Assembly (NCBI RefSeq): GCF_003293695.1
Contig: NZ_CP029556.1
Span: 1,312,001 to 1,376,000 of the forward strand
Source of the DNA: Lysobacter oculi
GTDB lineage: Bacteria; Pseudomonadota; Gammaproteobacteria; Xanthomonadales; Xanthomonadaceae
Direction: 5' to 3'
DNA: 64,000 bases
The position numbers were made by a program, and so were the translations under genes. How positions within the stretch are numbered: the first letter of the stretch is position 1; every line of letters starts with the position of its first letter. The notes below the pieces were generated by a model. The model searched no databases. It was not told the origin of the DNA and saw only the letters and a program-made list of their open reading frames with translations. Below, piece after piece: positions 16,980-27,489 of the stretch.

Positions 16980-19900
16980 TCATTGCGATGGTGTCGATCC
17001 GGCGTGCGGTTTCGCCATCACTTCGACCTTTGGATTGTCCCACGGGCCCGTCACCCGATAGGTCTTGGCGCCGACCGCGCTCAGCGGCTTCTTCAACACC
17101 GCATTGGCGACCGCGCCGACCGCCGCGCCCACCGGTCCGCCCGCGAGTGCGCCGGCAACGGTGAGCAGGTTGCCGGTGCGCGGCTTGACCTCGATGGTCT
17201 GGTCGAAGCGCTGCGTCACCATGTTGGCGCTGCCGCTGATGCCGATCTGCGCGGCCGGTCCTTCGATGGTGAAGCCTTCGCTGCGCGCCAGCCCGTCACC
17301 GAACGCGAGCTTGCCTTCGATGCGGTCGAAGGCGAACCCCTTGTCGAAGAGGTCGCGGAAATCCAGCGTCAGGCGCTGCGGCAGGCGCGCCACGCTGAGC
17401 AGGCCGAGCAGCCGGCCGGCGCCGGGTTCGAGTTCGACCAGCTGGCCGTCCTTCGCCTTCACCCGCAGCTCGCCGTCGAGATCCGCGAGCGCGAATCCGG
17501 ACGGTGCGCCCGGCCACGCCAGCGACGCGGCGACATCGCCCTGCCCCTTCTTGATCTGCCCGCCCAGCCCCAGCTTGCCGGCCAGCGCACCGAAGTCCTG
17601 GCTGTGCACCTGGGCATCCATGCGCGTGCGGGCCGACGCGCCGCGCCCGGTCCAGGTGCCCTGCACGTCGATCGCCTGCTTGGGCGCACGCAGCGCCAGC
17701 GTCTGCACCTGCATGCCCGAGGCGATGGGCCGCGTGCGCAAGGTCAAGGTGCCGAGCGCGTTGCCGTTCACCCGCATGTCCTGCACGGTGATGTCGAGCG
17801 GCGGGACTTTCGACGGGTCGATGTCGTCGCCCGGATCATCCGTGGCGGCGCGCGTCCCCGCTGCCGGCTTGCCGACCGCGAACGCGGCGCGCGCGAAGCG
17901 GCCGGTCACCGTGGCGCCGTCCGCGCTGGGGATGTCGAGGCTGCCACTGATGCCGCTGCCCTCCACCTGCACGCGATGGCCGTTGGCCACCGGCGAGAAC
18001 TGCAGGCGCGCATCGGCGTAACGCTGCCCGAGCAGCAGCAGGCGCGCGGCCTGCACATCGATGCGCACCGGGCTGATGCCGCCGCCACCGCCCGCGCTGC
18101 CCGAAGCGAAGCCCGCCCAGGCCAAGGCATCCACATCGCCCGCGCGGCCTTCGACGATCAAACCCTGCGCAGGCGGCGGGCCGGCCACGCGCGTCGCGCC
18201 CAGCTGTGCGCGGATGCCGGTGCGCCCGCCGCGCGACTGCGCCCGCAACGCAAGACGACGCCCCATCACCACCTCGATCTCGCCACCATCCGCCGGCAGC
18301 GGGATGCGCACTTCGGTCGCCAGCGCTTCGCCCGCCGGCTTGCCCAGCGGCGCCGGCAGGGTGATCGCGGTGCCGACCAGATTCGATTGCAACGCCACGC
18401 GGCTCGGCTTGGCGTTGGCCGCGTCGCTGCCTTCGGGCAGGGCCACCGCGACCGTCCATTCGGATCGGCCGCGCAGCCACGGCTTGAGCCAGGCCATGTC
18501 GGGCGCACGCGCCAGCAACGCGTCGCTGGTGAGGGTGGCGGCCAGATCGGCTTCGAAGGCGTTGCCGCGCTCGCGCACATGCGGCGCACCCGCGCGCAGG
18601 CTGAGCCGGCCGGGCTGGCCTTCATGCATCACCGCAAGCCGGTCGGCGCTGAAACCGTGGCCGTCGTAGACGGCGCGCCCGCGCACTTCGCGGAAGGCGA
18701 GCTTGAGTTCGCGTTCGGTGAGCGTGGCGCCCTGCAGGTCCACGCTGCCGGCGATCCGCTGTGGCGGCGCATCGTGATGGAAGGGCAGGAACATCGAGAA
18801 GGTGACGCCTGCCGGCCCGCTCGCGCCGAGACGCTCGAAGGTGCTGCCGAGCGTCTTCTCCAACGGACTGGCCCGCAGCAGGCCGAGCAGCTGGGCGGCA
18901 TCGCCATGGCCGCTGGCCCCGATCGCCAATCCGCCCTTGCCGAAGTCGGGGATCTCGGCCTTCACCGCATCCACCTTTACCCCGGCCAGTTCGCCACTGC
19001 CCTGCACGGTCATGCCGGGGCCGATGAAGGCCGCATGCAGTTTCGCGGACTGGATCACCGGCCAATCCGGCTGGAAGCGCAGCTGGCCGTTGTCGATGTC
19101 GGCGTGCGCCTCGAAACGCCCGTTGTTCTGCTTGAACGGCCAGTCGTCCAGATCGCCGCTGACCAGCGCGCGCGTGTTGCGGACCTTGCCGCCGACCAGC
19201 GCCATGTCCAGCCACTGGATGGCCGAGGGCGGCATCAGGTGGTGGATCCAGAACTTCTTCGCGACTGCGACGTCGGCCTCGTCGATATCGGTGCCGATGT
19301 CGATCCACGGCCGGGTGCCGTCGTTCTGGAACCACATGCCGCCACGGGCATGCGCGCGATAGCCCGCGCCGTCGATGCGCAGGTCGCCGGTGCCGACGCG
19401 CACGCCGGCGCCTTCGCGCCACAGCGCCACGTTGCCGGTGGCCTGGATGGGATGCGCCACGCCGAAGCCGCGCGGCCAGTCGAACACCATCCTCGCCTTC
19501 GGGTCGAACTGCAGCGACAGGCCGTCGCCATCGCCCAGCACCTCGCCCGACACGCCGCGCAGGCCGGGCGCATCGCCCACCGGCGCGAAGCCCAGTTGCT
19601 GCGCCTTGGCGGAGAGCATGCGCAGCTGGCCGCCGCTGCCTTCCGCCTCGACATCGGCCAGCACGCCCTGCGGCCTGGCGCGGCCCATCCAGTGGCGCAG
19701 GCCGGTCGGCAGGCGGTCGCTGAGGTCGAGCACCTGCAGCATCGGGCCAAGAGAAAGATGCCCGGCGCGCGCGGCCCAGCGCTGGCCTTCGCGACGCACG
19801 CGGATGCCGTCCATGCGGGTGTCGATGCCGGCCTGCGTCCAGCCCAGCGTCGGCGCCTGCAACGACCAGCCCGATTCACTGCGCGCGAACCGGCTCTTCT

Positions 19901-20780
19901 GCTGCAGGCGGTCGAAGCGCACCTCGGCCGTGGCACCGGGCGCGGGCGCCACCGGCTGCAGCACCACGTTCCGCAGGTCACCGATGCTGGTCACCGACGC
20001 CACCCGGTGCCCCTTCAATTCCAGCCACGTCTGCGCGCGGCCCTGCCCCGCCACCAGCATCACGCCCTGCCAGCGCAGCAGGTTGGACCAGCCGGCCAGG
20101 TCGAGTCGGCGCGCACCGGCATAGGCGCGGCCGTCACCGCGCTTGCGGTCGATGTCGAGGCTGGCGAGCAACGGCGTCCTGCCGTTGGCCGGCCACGCAC
20201 GCACGCCAGCGCGAACACGCGGCCCGCTCACCTGCACGCGCAGGTCGATGCGCGGCACTTCGACATCGATGCCACTGGCCGGCGACAGCACCCGCAGCCG
20301 CCCGCCGATCACCTGCAACTCGCCAAAGCCTTCCAGCGTCTCCAGCGGATCGCGGCCGCTCGATTGCCCTGGCAGCCCGCGCACATGCCATTCGCCGGTC
20401 GCGCCGCGTTCCAGCGTCAGCGCCAGCCCGTGCAGGCGCAGTTCGGTGAAGCGGCGCCCGGGCAGCCAGCCGGCATACGGCGTCACCAGCACTTCGGCCT
20501 GGCCCATCGGGATCGCGTCCGCCCCGGGGCCGATGCGCAGGTCGCTCAGGCCCAGCAGCGGGCCGCGCCGCGTCCATTCCGCGCGCAGCGAGGAAAAGCG
20601 CACCGGCTGGTTCGCCTTCGCCGACAGCCAGCGCGACACCGCCTGCGGATTCGCCTCCACCCAGCGCAGGCCCTGCGTGGCCACGCCGACCGCGATCGCC
20701 AGCATCAGCACCAGCAGCGCGAACCCGTACCACGCGGATTTTCCGGCCACGCGAAGGCCGCGACGCAACGGCGTCGGCAT
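16980..20780 (-). CDS. yhdP: AsmA-like envelope protein YhdP
   Basis: A 1266-residue AsmA-superfamily protein, the same length as E. coli YhdP. It has one N-terminal transmembrane helix (about residues 17-38, [17 protein letters not shown]) followed by a very long periplasmic region of repeated beta-rich segments, as in proteins that form a lipid-carrying groove. YhdP with TamB and YdbH is known to help move phospholipids to the outer membrane. The ATG at 20780 is preferred over a TTG one codon upstream. It starts 15 bases after the rng stop and is followed by tldD. Confidence 0.93.
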   Translation of the reverse strand: MPTPLRRGLRVAGKSAWYGFALLVLMLAIAVGVATQGLRWVEANPQAVSRWLSAKANQPVRFSSLRAEWTRRGPLLGLSDLRIGPGADAIPMGQAEVLVTPYAGWLPGRRFTELRLHGLALTLERGATGEWHVRGLPGQSSGRDPLETLEGFGELQVIGGRLRVLSPASGIDVEVPRIDLRVQVSGPRVRAGVRAWPANGRTPLLASLDIDRKRGDGRAYAGARRLDLAGWSNLLRWQGVMLVAGQGRAQTWLELKGHRVASVTSIGDLRNVVLQPVAPAPGATAEVRFDRLQQKSRFARSESGWSLQAPTLGWTQAGIDTRMDGIRVRREGQRWAARAGHLSLGPMLQVLDLSDRLPTGLRHWMGRARPQGVLADVEAEGSGGQLRMLSAKAQQLGFAPVGDAPGLRGVSGEVLGDGDGLSLQFDPKARMVFDWPRGFGVAHPIQATGNVALWREGAGVRVGTGDLRIDGAGYRAHARGGMWFQNDGTRPWIDIGTDIDEADVAVAKKFWIHHLMPPSAIQWLDMALVGGKVRNTRALVSGDLDDWPFKQNNGRFEAHADIDNGQLRFQPDWPVIQSAKLHAAFIGPGMTVQGSGELAGVKVDAVKAEIPDFGKGGLAIGASGHGDAAQLLGLLRASPLEKTLGSTFERLGASGPAGVTFSMFLPFHHDAPPQRIAGSVDLQGATLTERELKLAFREVRGRAVYDGHGFSADRLAVMHEGQPGRLSLRAGAPHVRERGNAFEADLAATLTSDALLARAPDMAWLKPWLRGRSEWTVAVALPEGSDAANAKPSRVALQSNLVGTAITLPAPLGKPAGEALATEVRIPLPADGGEIEVVMGRRLALRAQSRGGRTGIRAQLGATRVAGPPPAQGLIVEGRAGDVDALAWAGFASGSAGGGGGISPVRIDVQAARLLLLGQRYADARLQFSPVANGHRVQVEGSGISGSLDIPSADGATVTGRFARAAFAVGKPAAGTRAATDDPGDDIDPSKVPPLDITVQDMRVNGNALGTLTLRTRPIASGMQVQTLALRAPKQAIDVQGTWTGRGASARTRMDAQVHSQDFGALAGKLGLGGQIKKGQGDVAASLAWPGAPSGFALADLDGELRVKAKDGQLVELEPGAGRLLGLLSVARLPQRLTLDFRDLFDKGFAFDRIEGKLAFGDGLARSEGFTIEGPAAQIGISGSANMVTQRFDQTIEVKPRTGNLLTVAGALAGGPVGAAVGAVANAVLKKPLSAVGAKTYRVTGPWDNPKVEVMAKPHAGSTPSQ

Positions 20781-20795
20781 CAACCGGCCCCGTGC

Positions 20796-22310
20796 TTACA
20801 GCAGGACCACATCGTATTGCTCCTGCTGGTATTGCTCGTCGGCCTGGAAGCGGATCGATTTGCCGAGGAATTCCTCCAGCTCCGCCACCGCCGCCGATTC
20901 CTCCTCGGTGATGCGGTTGACCACGCCGGGCGAAGCGATCACCAGCAGGCGTTCGGCCTCGAACTGGCGCACCGCGCGGGTGATTTCGCGGAAGATTTCG
21001 TAGGTCACGGTCTCGGCGGTCTTCACCGTGCCGCGCCCGCCGCATTCGCCACAGGCTTCCGACAGCTGCCGCTCCAGGCTTTCCACCGTGCGCTTGCGCG
21101 TCATCTCCACCAGGCCCAGCGGCGAGAAGTCGTACACCGTGGTCTTGGCGTGGTCCTTGGCCAGCGACTTCTCCAGCGTGCGCAGCACCTGCCGGCGATG
21201 CTCCACGTCGTGCATGTCGATGAAGTCGATGATGATGATGCCGCCCAGGTTGCGCAGCCGCAGCTGGCGCGCCACCGACTGCGCGGCTTCCAGATTGGTG
21301 CGGAAGACGGTTTCCTCCAGCGTGCGCTGGCCGAGGAAACTGCCGGTGTTCACATCGACCGTGGTCATCGCCTCGGTCTGGTCGATGACCAGGTAGCCAC
21401 CCGATTTCAGTGGCACTTCCTTCTGCAGCGCGCGCTGGATCTCGTCCTCCACGCCGTACAGGTCGAAGATCGGGCGCTGGCCGGCGTAGTGCTCGATCTT
21501 CTCCGCCAGCCCACCGTCATCCACATCGGTCAGGCCCGGCATGTATTGCGATGCGAACGCGCGCAGCTTCTCGAAGGTCTCGCGCGAATCCACCCGCACC
21601 TTCTCCACGTCGCGGCGGATCAGGTCGCGCACCGCGCGTAGCGGCAGGCTCAGGTCCTCATAGACGCATTCGCCCACCTTCGACTCGCGTGAGCGGCGCT
21701 CGATCAGCGCCCACACGCGGCTCAGGTAGGCGATGTCCTCGGCCAGCGCCTCGGACGGCTGGCCTTCCGCATTGGTGCGGACGATGTAGCCGGCGGCGGA
21801 CGGCATCGACAACTCGCCCACCAGTGATTTGAGCCGCGTGCGCTCGGCATCGTCTTCGATGCGCGCCGACACGCCGACCACGCGCGACTGCGGCAGCAGC
21901 ACGAGATAGCGAGAAGGGATGCTCACCTGCGTCGTCAACCGCGCGCCCTTGCTGCCGATCGGGTCCTTCAGCACCTGCACCACGATGTCCTGCCCTTCGC
22001 GCAGCAGCTCGGTGATCGGGCGCGCCTGCGTCGGCACCGGCGGCTCTTCCAGATGCTGGTCGTCGCTGCCCACCGCCGCGTTCGGGCGATGGATGTCATT
22101 GGCGTGCAGGAAGGCCGCGCGGTCCAGCCCGATGTCGATGAAGGCGGCCTGCATCCCCGGCATCACCCGCTGCACGCGGCCCTTGTAGAGGTTGCCGACC
22201 ACGCCGCGCTGCCCGCCGCGCTCGATGTGCAGCTCCTGCAGCATGCCGTTCTCGACCACCGCGACGCGGGTCTCGCGCGGGGTCACGTTGACCAGGATCT
22301 CCTCGCTCAT
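20796..22310 (-). CDS. rng: Ribonuclease G
   Basis: A 504-residue RNase E/G family endoribonuclease that processes the 5' end of 16S rRNA and degrades mRNA. The start [20 protein letters not shown] is typical of RNase G, an S1 RNA-binding domain follows (residues about 35-130), and the catalytic segment [17 protein letters not shown] is intact. The Zn-link-like motif CGECGGRG lies further on. It lacks the long RNase E scaffold tail. The ATG overlaps the maf stop by 3 bases (ATGA). Extra open frame before it belongs to a maf shadow. Confidence 0.95.
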   Translation of the reverse strand: MSEEILVNVTPRETRVAVVENGMLQELHIERGGQRGVVGNLYKGRVQRVMPGMQAAFIDIGLDRAAFLHANDIHRPNAAVGSDDQHLEEPPVPTQARPITELLREGQDIVVQVLKDPIGSKGARLTTQVSIPSRYLVLLPQSRVVGVSARIEDDAERTRLKSLVGELSMPSAAGYIVRTNAEGQPSEALAEDIAYLSRVWALIERRSRESKVGECVYEDLSLPLRAVRDLIRRDVEKVRVDSRETFEKLRAFASQYMPGLTDVDDGGLAEKIEHYAGQRPIFDLYGVEDEIQRALQKEVPLKSGGYLVIDQTEAMTTVDVNTGSFLGQRTLEETVFRTNLEAAQSVARQLRLRNLGGIIIIDFIDMHDVEHRRQVLRTLEKSLAKDHAKTTVYDFSPLGLVEMTRKRTVESLERQLSEACGECGGRGTVKTAETVTYEIFREITRAVRQFEAERLLVIASPGVVNRITEEESAAVAELEEFLGKSIRFQADEQYQQEQYDVVLL

Positions 22311-22876
22311 GCCGGCTGCCCGAAGCCGCGCAACAGGGCGGCCGTCTCGAACAGGGGAAGCCCCATCACCCCGGAATGACTGCCGGAAAGATGGGCGATG
22401 AAGGCCTGGGCCGCGCCCTGGATGGCGTAGGCGCCGGCCTTGCCCTGCCACTCGCCGGTGGCGAGGTAGCGCGCGATGCGGTCCTCGTCCAGCGTGTCGA
22501 AGCTGACTTCGGAAACCGAGATCGCGTGGCGTTCGTCGCCGGCGGAGACCAGCCAGACCACTGTCGCCACGGTATGCGTGCGGCCCGAAAGTTTGCGCAG
22601 CATGCGTGCGGCGTCTTCGGCATCGGCGGGCTTGCCGAAGACTTCATCGTCCAGGATCACCTCGGTGTCCGCCGCCAGCACCAGCGCGTTCGGCACCGCG
22701 ACCACGCGCAGCAGGCCGGCACCGGCCTTTTCGCGGGCCACGCGCGACACGTAGTCCAGCGCGGGCTCGTCGGCGCCACGCTGCTCGGGCACGTCGAGAT
22801 CGAGGATGCCGAATTCCAGCCCCAGTCGGGCCAGCAGTTCGGAACGGCGGGGGGAACGCGAGGCGAGATGCAGCAT
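22307..22876 (-). CDS. maf: Maf-family nucleotide pyrophosphatase
   Basis: A 189-residue Maf/YhdE-type house-cleaning pyrophosphatase that hydrolyses non-canonical or methylated NTPs. The N-terminus [18 protein letters not shown] is the Maf nucleotide-binding signature, and [17 protein letters not shown] carries the conserved aspartate. The sequence [14 protein letters not shown] is also typical. A dTTP/UTP-specific YhdE role is likely from its place next to rng, but substrate cannot be read from sequence alone. It is translationally coupled to rng. Confidence 0.94.
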   Translation of the reverse strand: MLHLASRSPRRSELLARLGLEFGILDLDVPEQRGADEPALDYVSRVAREKAGAGLLRVVAVPNALVLAADTEVILDDEVFGKPADAEDAARMLRKLSGRTHTVATVVWLVSAGDERHAISVSEVSFDTLDEDRIARYLATGEWQGKAGAYAIQGAAQAFIAHLSGSHSGVMGLPLFETAALLRGFGQPA

Positions 22877-23032
22877 CCTGGCAGGATAACCCGGCAAACC
22901 TGCATGGAATGGCCCATCCGGGACGCGCGCGATGAACCTTCGGCAACCGCTCCGCGCGCCGCAACCCCACCCCGTGTCACGACCCGTTAACCGCCGGGAA
23001 GACACCCTTTCCGCAACCACAGGAGTTCACCC

Positions 23033-23785
23033 GTGACCCGCAACCGACTTTCCCTTCGTACCCTCATGCTGGCCATCGCGCTGGCCACCGGAACCGCCAT
23101 GACCGCCGCCTGCGCCCAGACCTCCACCCCCGTCGCCCCGATGGTGTCCAGCGACGGCACCCTGCTCTCGGTCAGCGCCGAGGCCAGCAGCAAGCGCGTG
23201 CCCGACGTCGCCACCATCTCCACCGGCGTGGTCACGCGCGGCGCTGACAGCAATGCCGCGATGCGCCAGAACGCCGACCAGATGGCCAAGGTGATGGCGG
23301 CGCTCAAGGGCGCGGGCATCGCCGAGCGCGACATCCAGACCAGCGGCATCAACCTCAACCCGCAGTACCACTACCAGCAGAACGAGGCGCCGAAGATCAC
23401 CGGCTACGAGGCGCGCAACACGGTGAGCGTCAAGGTCCGCGACCTGGGCAAGCTCGGCAAAATCATGGACACGCTGGTCGCGCAGGGCGCTAACGAGTTG
23501 AACGGCCCGAGTTTCGAGGTCGACAAGCCCGACGAGGCCTATGACGAAGCGCGCCGCGCCGCGCTGGAGAAGGCCCAGGCGCGCGCCGAGATGTACGCCA
23601 AGACCCTGGGCCTGAAGGTGCGCCGGATCGTCAGCATCGACGAAGGCAGCGGCGGCTTCCGCCCGCCGGTGATGTACGGCGGGATGCGCGCGATGGCCGC
23701 CGACGCGAAGATGGAAACGCAGGTCGCGCCGGGCGAAAGCAATCTCTCGGTCACCCTCAACATCGTCTTCGAACTGGGGCGCTGA
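23033..23785 (+). CDS. SIMPL-domain (DUF541) periplasmic protein
   Basis: A 250-residue exported protein starting at a GTG with an excellent AGGAG at 23021-23025. Residues 1-27 form a signal peptide (LRTLMLAIALATG), with AACAQ offering either a signal peptidase I site or a poor lipobox. Residues about 45-250 are a SIMPL/DUF541 domain (LLSVSAEASSKRVPDVATIS, then DIQTSGINLNPQY). Such proteins in E. coli (YggE) are linked to lowered oxidative stress; the biochemical role is unknown. It is followed two bases later by a small ORF. Confidence 0.9.
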   Translation: MTRNRLSLRTLMLAIALATGTAMTAACAQTSTPVAPMVSSDGTLLSVSAEASSKRVPDVATISTGVVTRGADSNAAMRQNADQMAKVMAALKGAGIAERDIQTSGINLNPQYHYQQNEAPKITGYEARNTVSVKVRDLGKLGKIMDTLVAQGANELNGPSFEVDKPDEAYDEARRAALEKAQARAEMYAKTLGLKVRRIVSIDEGSGGFRPPVMYGGMRAMAADAKMETQVAPGESNLSVTLNIVFELGR

Positions 23786-23786
23786 G

Positions 23787-23936
23787 ATGGCCGAGCCGCG
23801 CAAGCCTACGCCGGGCTATCCCGAGAAGAACCCGGGCGACAAGGGCGAGGCGCAGAAGCCGGACCCGAAGAAGCCACGCAACCCCGACGAGGGCGGGATG
23901 CGCCGCGATCCGGAACCGGAAACGCCGGCCGGCTGA
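23787..23936 (+). CDS. Small proline-rich, charged protein (49 residues)
   Basis: A 49-codon ORF begins one base after the SIMPL-protein stop and ends 20 bases before a strong terminator, so it is very probably transcribed with it. The product, starting MAEPRKPTPGYPEKNPGDKG, is about a quarter proline, has many Lys, Arg, Asp and Glu, no Cys, one Tyr and one internal Met, and no hydrophobic segment. It is predicted to be disordered and cytoplasmic. I do not recognise it. Its position between a real gene and a terminator and the GGGGC before the ATG favour translation. Confidence 0.6.
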   Translation: MAEPRKPTPGYPEKNPGDKGEAQKPDPKKPRNPDEGGMRRDPEPETPAG

Positions 23937-23956
23937 AACCACTGTCCGCACAGATG

Positions 23957-23986
23957 CAGGGGCTCCGAAAGGGGCTCCTGTTTTTT
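23957..23986 (+). terminator. Strong intrinsic terminator
   Basis: CAGGGGCTCC (23957-23966) and GGGGCTCCTG (23971-23980) form a 10 bp stem with two G-U wobbles around a GAAA tetraloop, followed by six T (23981-23986). It closes the SIMPL/small-protein unit. Confidence 0.9.
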
Positions 23987-24068
23987 GCGCGTTTCCCGAC
24001 GCATATCACAACCCCGTTGGCCGCGACCGCGCGTTGTCCTGAGTGCCCATTCCGGCCCGGAGACGACC

Positions 24069-24776
24069 ATGGTGAAGACGCTTCCAATCGCCCACGCGCA
24101 CGCCGATGACGCGGCGCGCCTCGACCCCGCCCGCATCGGCGGCCTGAGCAGCGCCATCGCGCTGCACCTGATCGCGCTCGGCCTACTGATGATGCCGGCG
24201 CAGGTGCCGATGGACATGACGCCCGAGGAAAGCCGCACCCGCTACGAGCCGGTCATCCGCACGCCGCCTCCGCCGCCCCCGCCGCCGATCGAGGTGGACG
24301 TGGTGAAGAAGCCTTCGATCACACCGAAGCCGCATCCCGCCCTCACCCCGCCGCGCGAAACCGTGCGCGTGCCGGTTGCCGCGTCATCCAGCACGACATC
24401 GGTGACGGTGGACGAAGCGCCGGTCATCGTCGATCACGGCGAGAGCCTGCCGCCGCTCGGCAACGAAGGCGGCGTGGTCGATGGCGGCGAACCGATGGCC
24501 GGCGTCGCGCTGCAGTACCTGCGCAACCCGGCACCCGCCTATCCGCGCGATGCGCTGCGCGACGGGCTGGAGGGCACGGTGCTGCTGCGCGTGCTGGTGG
24601 ACGAGGCCGGCCGCCCGGTCGAGGTGAGCATCGTGACCGGCAGCGGCCATCGCCTGCTGGACCGCGCCGCGCGGGAACAGGTGCTGCGGCATTGGACCTT
24701 CGTGCCGGCGCAGCGCAACGGCCGGCCGGTACGCGCCATCGGCACGGTGCCGGTGGTGTTCCGCATCGACCGTTGA
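24069..24776 (+). CDS. TonB-family energy transducer
   Basis: A 235-residue TonB-like protein, start at 24069 with GGAG 6 bases upstream. One transmembrane helix (about residues 24-42, LSSAIALHLIALGLLMM) is followed by a periplasmic proline-rich linker with eight consecutive prolines, and a C-terminal TonB domain (YPRDALRDGLEGTVLLRVLV, then HWTFVPAQRNGRPV). It would couple the proton-motive force via ExbB/ExbD to outer membrane receptors. No exbB, exbD or receptor gene is adjacent, so it is an extra or orphan TonB. Confidence 0.9.
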   Translation: MVKTLPIAHAHADDAARLDPARIGGLSSAIALHLIALGLLMMPAQVPMDMTPEESRTRYEPVIRTPPPPPPPPIEVDVVKKPSITPKPHPALTPPRETVRVPVAASSSTTSVTVDEAPVIVDHGESLPPLGNEGGVVDGGEPMAGVALQYLRNPAPAYPRDALRDGLEGTVLLRVLVDEAGRPVEVSIVTGSGHRLLDRAAREQVLRHWTFVPAQRNGRPVRAIGTVPVVFRIDR

Positions 24777-24789
24777 GGTGGGGAGGTGG

Positions 24790-24819
24790 CGATGCCGGCG
24801 CGTGGACCGCCCGGCATCG
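24790..24819. terminator. Hairpin between convergent tonB-like gene and rlmH
   Basis: CGATGCCGG (24790-24798) pairs with CCGGCATCG (24811-24819) over 9 bp with a 12-base loop. It lies between two convergent genes but lacks a T run on either strand, so terminator function is only suggested. Confidence 0.4.
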
Positions 24820-24839
24820 TCATCGACAAACGCACGCTG

Positions 24840-25310
24840 TCAGGCGCGGTGGTAGGGATGGTTGGCGAGCATCGAGACCGCGCGGTAGAGCTGCTCGGCC
24901 AGCACCAGCCGCACCAGCATGTGCGGCAGCGTGAGCGGCCCGAGTGACCAGGTTTCGTCGGCCCGCGCGATGACGTCGGGCGCGTGGCCTTCCGGCCCGC
25001 CGATCAGGAAACAGAGGTCACGCCCCTGCCCGCGCCAGTGTTCGAGGCGCGTGGCCAGCTGCTCGGAACTCCACGGTTTGCCGCGCCCGTCCAGCGCGAC
25101 GACCCAGCTGCCCTTCGGCAGCGCGGCCATCACCCGTTCGCCTTCGTCCTGCATGGCGCGGGCGGCATCGCGGCCCTTGCCACGGATGCCGGGCGCGACT
25201 TCCACCAGTTCCAGCGGCAGGCCGTGCGAAAGACGCTTCTGGTATTCGCTGAAACCTTCCGCCACCCATCCCGGCGCACGTTCGCCGACCGCGATGAGCC
25301 GGGCTTTCAT
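24840..25310 (-). CDS. rlmH: 23S rRNA pseudouridine-1915 N3-methyltransferase RlmH
   Basis: A 156-residue SPOUT methyltransferase that modifies the pseudouridine at position 1915 of 23S rRNA in the assembled ribosome. The N-terminus MKARLIAVGERAPGWV, the SAM-knot segment LCFLIGGPEGHAPDV and the tail LVLAEQLYRAVSMLANHPYH are classic. Length is 155-156 in the family. It follows rsfS by 10 bases on the same strand, the usual rsfS-rlmH pair. Confidence 0.97.
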   Translation of the reverse strand: MKARLIAVGERAPGWVAEGFSEYQKRLSHGLPLELVEVAPGIRGKGRDAARAMQDEGERVMAALPKGSWVVALDGRGKPWSSEQLATRLEHWRGQGRDLCFLIGGPEGHAPDVIARADETWSLGPLTLPHMLVRLVLAEQLYRAVSMLANHPYHRA

Positions 25311-25320
25311 GCCGCGCGGA

Positions 25321-25731
25321 TCAGACCGTGTCTTCGGCGCCGGTCTCGAACCCCGGCGGTTCGTCGCCGACGGTCCACAGGCGTTCCAGCGCGTAGAACT
25401 CGCGCACGCGCGGCAGCATGACGTGGACCACGACATCGCCCAGGTCGACCAGCACCCATTCGGCTTCCTGTTCGCCTTCGACGCCGAGCGGCTGGTAATC
25501 AAGCTGCTTGGCGAACTTCACCACCTCGTCGGCGATGGATTTCACATGCCGGGTCGAGGTGCCGGAAACCACCACCATGTAGTCGCAGACGCTGCTCTTG
25601 CCGCGCACGTCCAGTTCCACCGCGTCCTGCGCTTTCAGGTTCTCGACCGCGTCGCGCACGGTCTTCAGCAGCACGTCCACCGGCGGCGGCGGGGTCGGGG
25701 CGGTGGTCTTGATGACTTGGGCCTGGTTGGT
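25321..25731 (-). CDS. rsfS: Ribosomal silencing factor RsfS
   Basis: RsfS binds uL14 on the 50S subunit and blocks subunit joining during starvation. The core [20 protein letters not shown] through [18 protein letters not shown] sequence (here [15 protein letters not shown]) and [20 protein letters not shown] is diagnostic. No ATG fits: the only upstream ATG-like start in frame (25863) lies inside nadD. I choose the TTG at 25731, which has GAGAG 10 bases upstream and gives 136 residues. The N-terminal 15 residues, proline- and threonine-rich, are poorly conserved, so the start is uncertain but the gene is not. Confidence 0.93.
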   Translation of the reverse strand, partial: TNQAQVIKTTAPTPPPPVDVLLKTVRDAVENLKAQDAVELDVRGKSSVCDYMVVVSGTSTRHVKSIADEVVKFAKQLDYQPLGVEGEQEAEWVLVDLGDVVVHVMLPRVREFYALERLWTVGDEPPGFETGAEDTV

Positions 25732-25793
25732 CAAGCGGCGGCTCTCATGGGGCGGGAATGGGGCGATTCTACCGCGCGGGGGTGAAACGACGG

Positions 25794-26444
25794 TCAGCGC
25801 GCGCCGTACAGCCGGTGGCCTTCGATGTAAGCGGCGACGCCCGGCGCCACCCAGTCCCGCCACGGCTGGCCTTGGGCGATGCGCCGCCGCAGCTCGCTGG
25901 AGGATTCGGGGCGCAGCGGCAGTTTCAGCCGCAGCAGCCGGCCCGCCGGATGCTCATGCAGCGCGGCGGCCTGGCTGCGCCAGCGCGGGGCGGCGAAATC
26001 ACGGAGCTCGTCCGGCAGGGTCTGTGGGTCGATGACGCTGCCCGGCCGCTCGGCGATGACGATGTGCGCGAAGTTGGTGAGTTCGCGCCAGCACCGCCAC
26101 GTCGGCAGTCCGAGGAAGCTGTCGGCACCGACGAGGATGGCGAGCGGTGCCGCATCGCCCAGTGCTTCGCGCAGCTGCACGAGCGTGTCGATAGTGTACG
26201 AAGGCCCGGCGCGGCGCAGTTCGCGGTCATCGACATGCAGGCCGGACTGGTCGGCCACGGCGAGCTGGAGCATGGCGCGGCGCTGCTCGGCATCGGCCTC
26301 GGTCGGACCTTTGTGCGGCGGGTCGGCGGCCGGCATCAACCAGACATCGGCCTGCAGCCGGTCGCGGGCGCAGCGCGCCACCGCGAGATGGCCCGCGTGG
26401 ACCGGATCGAAGGTGCCGCCGTACTGGATGCGCAGCGGCTCCAC
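25794..26444 (-). CDS. nadD: Nicotinate-nucleotide adenylyltransferase
   Basis: A 216-residue nucleotidyltransferase that makes deamido-NAD from nicotinate mononucleotide and ATP. The N-terminal [15 protein letters not shown] has the HxGH motif; PAADPPHKG and the C-terminal [15 protein letters not shown] (the SxTxxR-type motif) are present. It starts at a GTG 7 bases after the holA stop, in the conserved holA-nadD-rsfS-rlmH order. Confidence 0.96.
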   Translation of the reverse strand: MEPLRIQYGGTFDPVHAGHLAVARCARDRLQADVWLMPAADPPHKGPTEADAEQRRAMLQLAVADQSGLHVDDRELRRAGPSYTIDTLVQLREALGDAAPLAILVGADSFLGLPTWRCWRELTNFAHIVIAERPGSVIDPQTLPDELRDFAAPRWRSQAAALHEHPAGRLLRLKLPLRPESSSELRRRIAQGQPWRDWVAPGVAAYIEGHRLYGAR

Positions 26445-26451
26445 GGCGGGC

Positions 26452-27483
26452 TCAGGACGCGATGAGCGCCAGTGCGCGCGGCTCGGCCACCGCGACCAGC
26501 AGGCGTTCCAGCGCCAGCCAGGCGTCGCCGGACGCGCGGCCCTTGGCGATGCGGTCGACCTGCCCGGCCATCGCCAGGAAGCGCTGCCAGCGTGGCGCGC
26601 CGTGGCGCTTGAGTGCGCGCAGGTAGAGCGCCTGCTTGGAATCCCAGATGCGCTGCGCCTTGAATTCGGCGTTGAGGTTGCCGCCGCCGGCCTGCACCTG
26701 CGCCAGTTTTTCGGCGATCTGCAGCTCGCGCACCACCATGCCGAGCAGGGCCACGACCACCTCGCCCTCCGCGCGCAGGCCGGCCAGCACGCGCGAGACC
26801 TGCGCCGGCTGGCCGTTCAGGGCGGCATCGGTGAGGCGGAAGACATCGAAGCGGGCGGCGTCGGCGACCAGCGACTGCATGGTTTCGGCATCCAGCACCC
26901 GGCCCTCGGCCAGCAGGGCGAGCTTGTCCACTTCCTGCGCGGCGGCCAGCAGGTTGCCTTCGACACGCGCGGCCAGCTGGGCGACGGCATCGCGGTCGGC
27001 CCGCACGCCTTTCGCGCGCAGGCGGCGCTCCACCCAGTCGACCAGTTCGTGCGGTTTGACCGACCAGGCGACGGCGACATGCCCGACGCGGGCCACGGCC
27101 TCGCTCCACTTGCCGGCGTGGGCCTTGCTCCAGTCGCCGGCGACGATCAGCAGGGTCACGCCTGCGGGCGGATCGGCGCAGAAATCGGTGATGACGGTGG
27201 CACCGTCCTTGCCGGGCTTGCCGGACGGCAGCCGCACTTCGACCAGCCGCTGGCTGCTGAACAGCCCGAAGCTGCCGAAGGCGGCGGCGACCTCGCCCCA
27301 GTCGAAATCACGGCCATCGGCATCGAACACCTCGCGCTCGTCGCATCCGTTGACGCGGGCCTGCGCGCGGACGGCGTCAGCGGCTTCGAGCACCCGCAAC
27401 GGTTCCTGGCCGGCGATCAGATAGACCGTGCGCAGCGGTTCCCGCGGCAGCTGGTCGGTGAGGCGCTCGGGCGTGAGTTCCAC
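26452..27483 (-). CDS. holA: DNA polymerase III delta subunit
   Basis: A 343-residue clamp-loader delta subunit that opens the beta clamp. The N-terminus has VYLIAGQEPLRVLEAADAVR, the usual start of HolA, and the segment FGSFGLFSSQRLVEVRL includes the beta-binding hydrophobic patch. The AAA+ fold lacks a functional P-loop, as in all delta subunits. Starts at GTG (27483), 6 bases after lptE, the same arrangement as E. coli. Confidence 0.95.
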   Translation of the reverse strand: MELTPERLTDQLPREPLRTVYLIAGQEPLRVLEAADAVRAQARVNGCDEREVFDADGRDFDWGEVAAAFGSFGLFSSQRLVEVRLPSGKPGKDGATVITDFCADPPAGVTLLIVAGDWSKAHAGKWSEAVARVGHVAVAWSVKPHELVDWVERRLRAKGVRADRDAVAQLAARVEGNLLAAAQEVDKLALLAEGRVLDAETMQSLVADAARFDVFRLTDAALNGQPAQVSRVLAGLRAEGEVVVALLGMVVRELQIAEKLAQVQAGGGNLNAEFKAQRIWDSKQALYLRALKRHGAPRWQRFLAMAGQVDRIAKGRASGDAWLALERLLVAVAEPRALALIAS

Positions 27484-27489
27484 CGCGCG

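Noticed and set aside
16470..21641. A 1723-codon plus-strand open frame opposite tldD, yhdP and rng
   Set aside because: It overlaps three well supported genes in antisense and has low-complexity Arg/Ala/His composition.
25732..25863. A start of rsfS at 25863 (180 residues)
   Set aside because: It would overlap nadD by 70 bases and the extra residues are arginine-rich without similarity to RsfS; the TTG at 25731 fits better.
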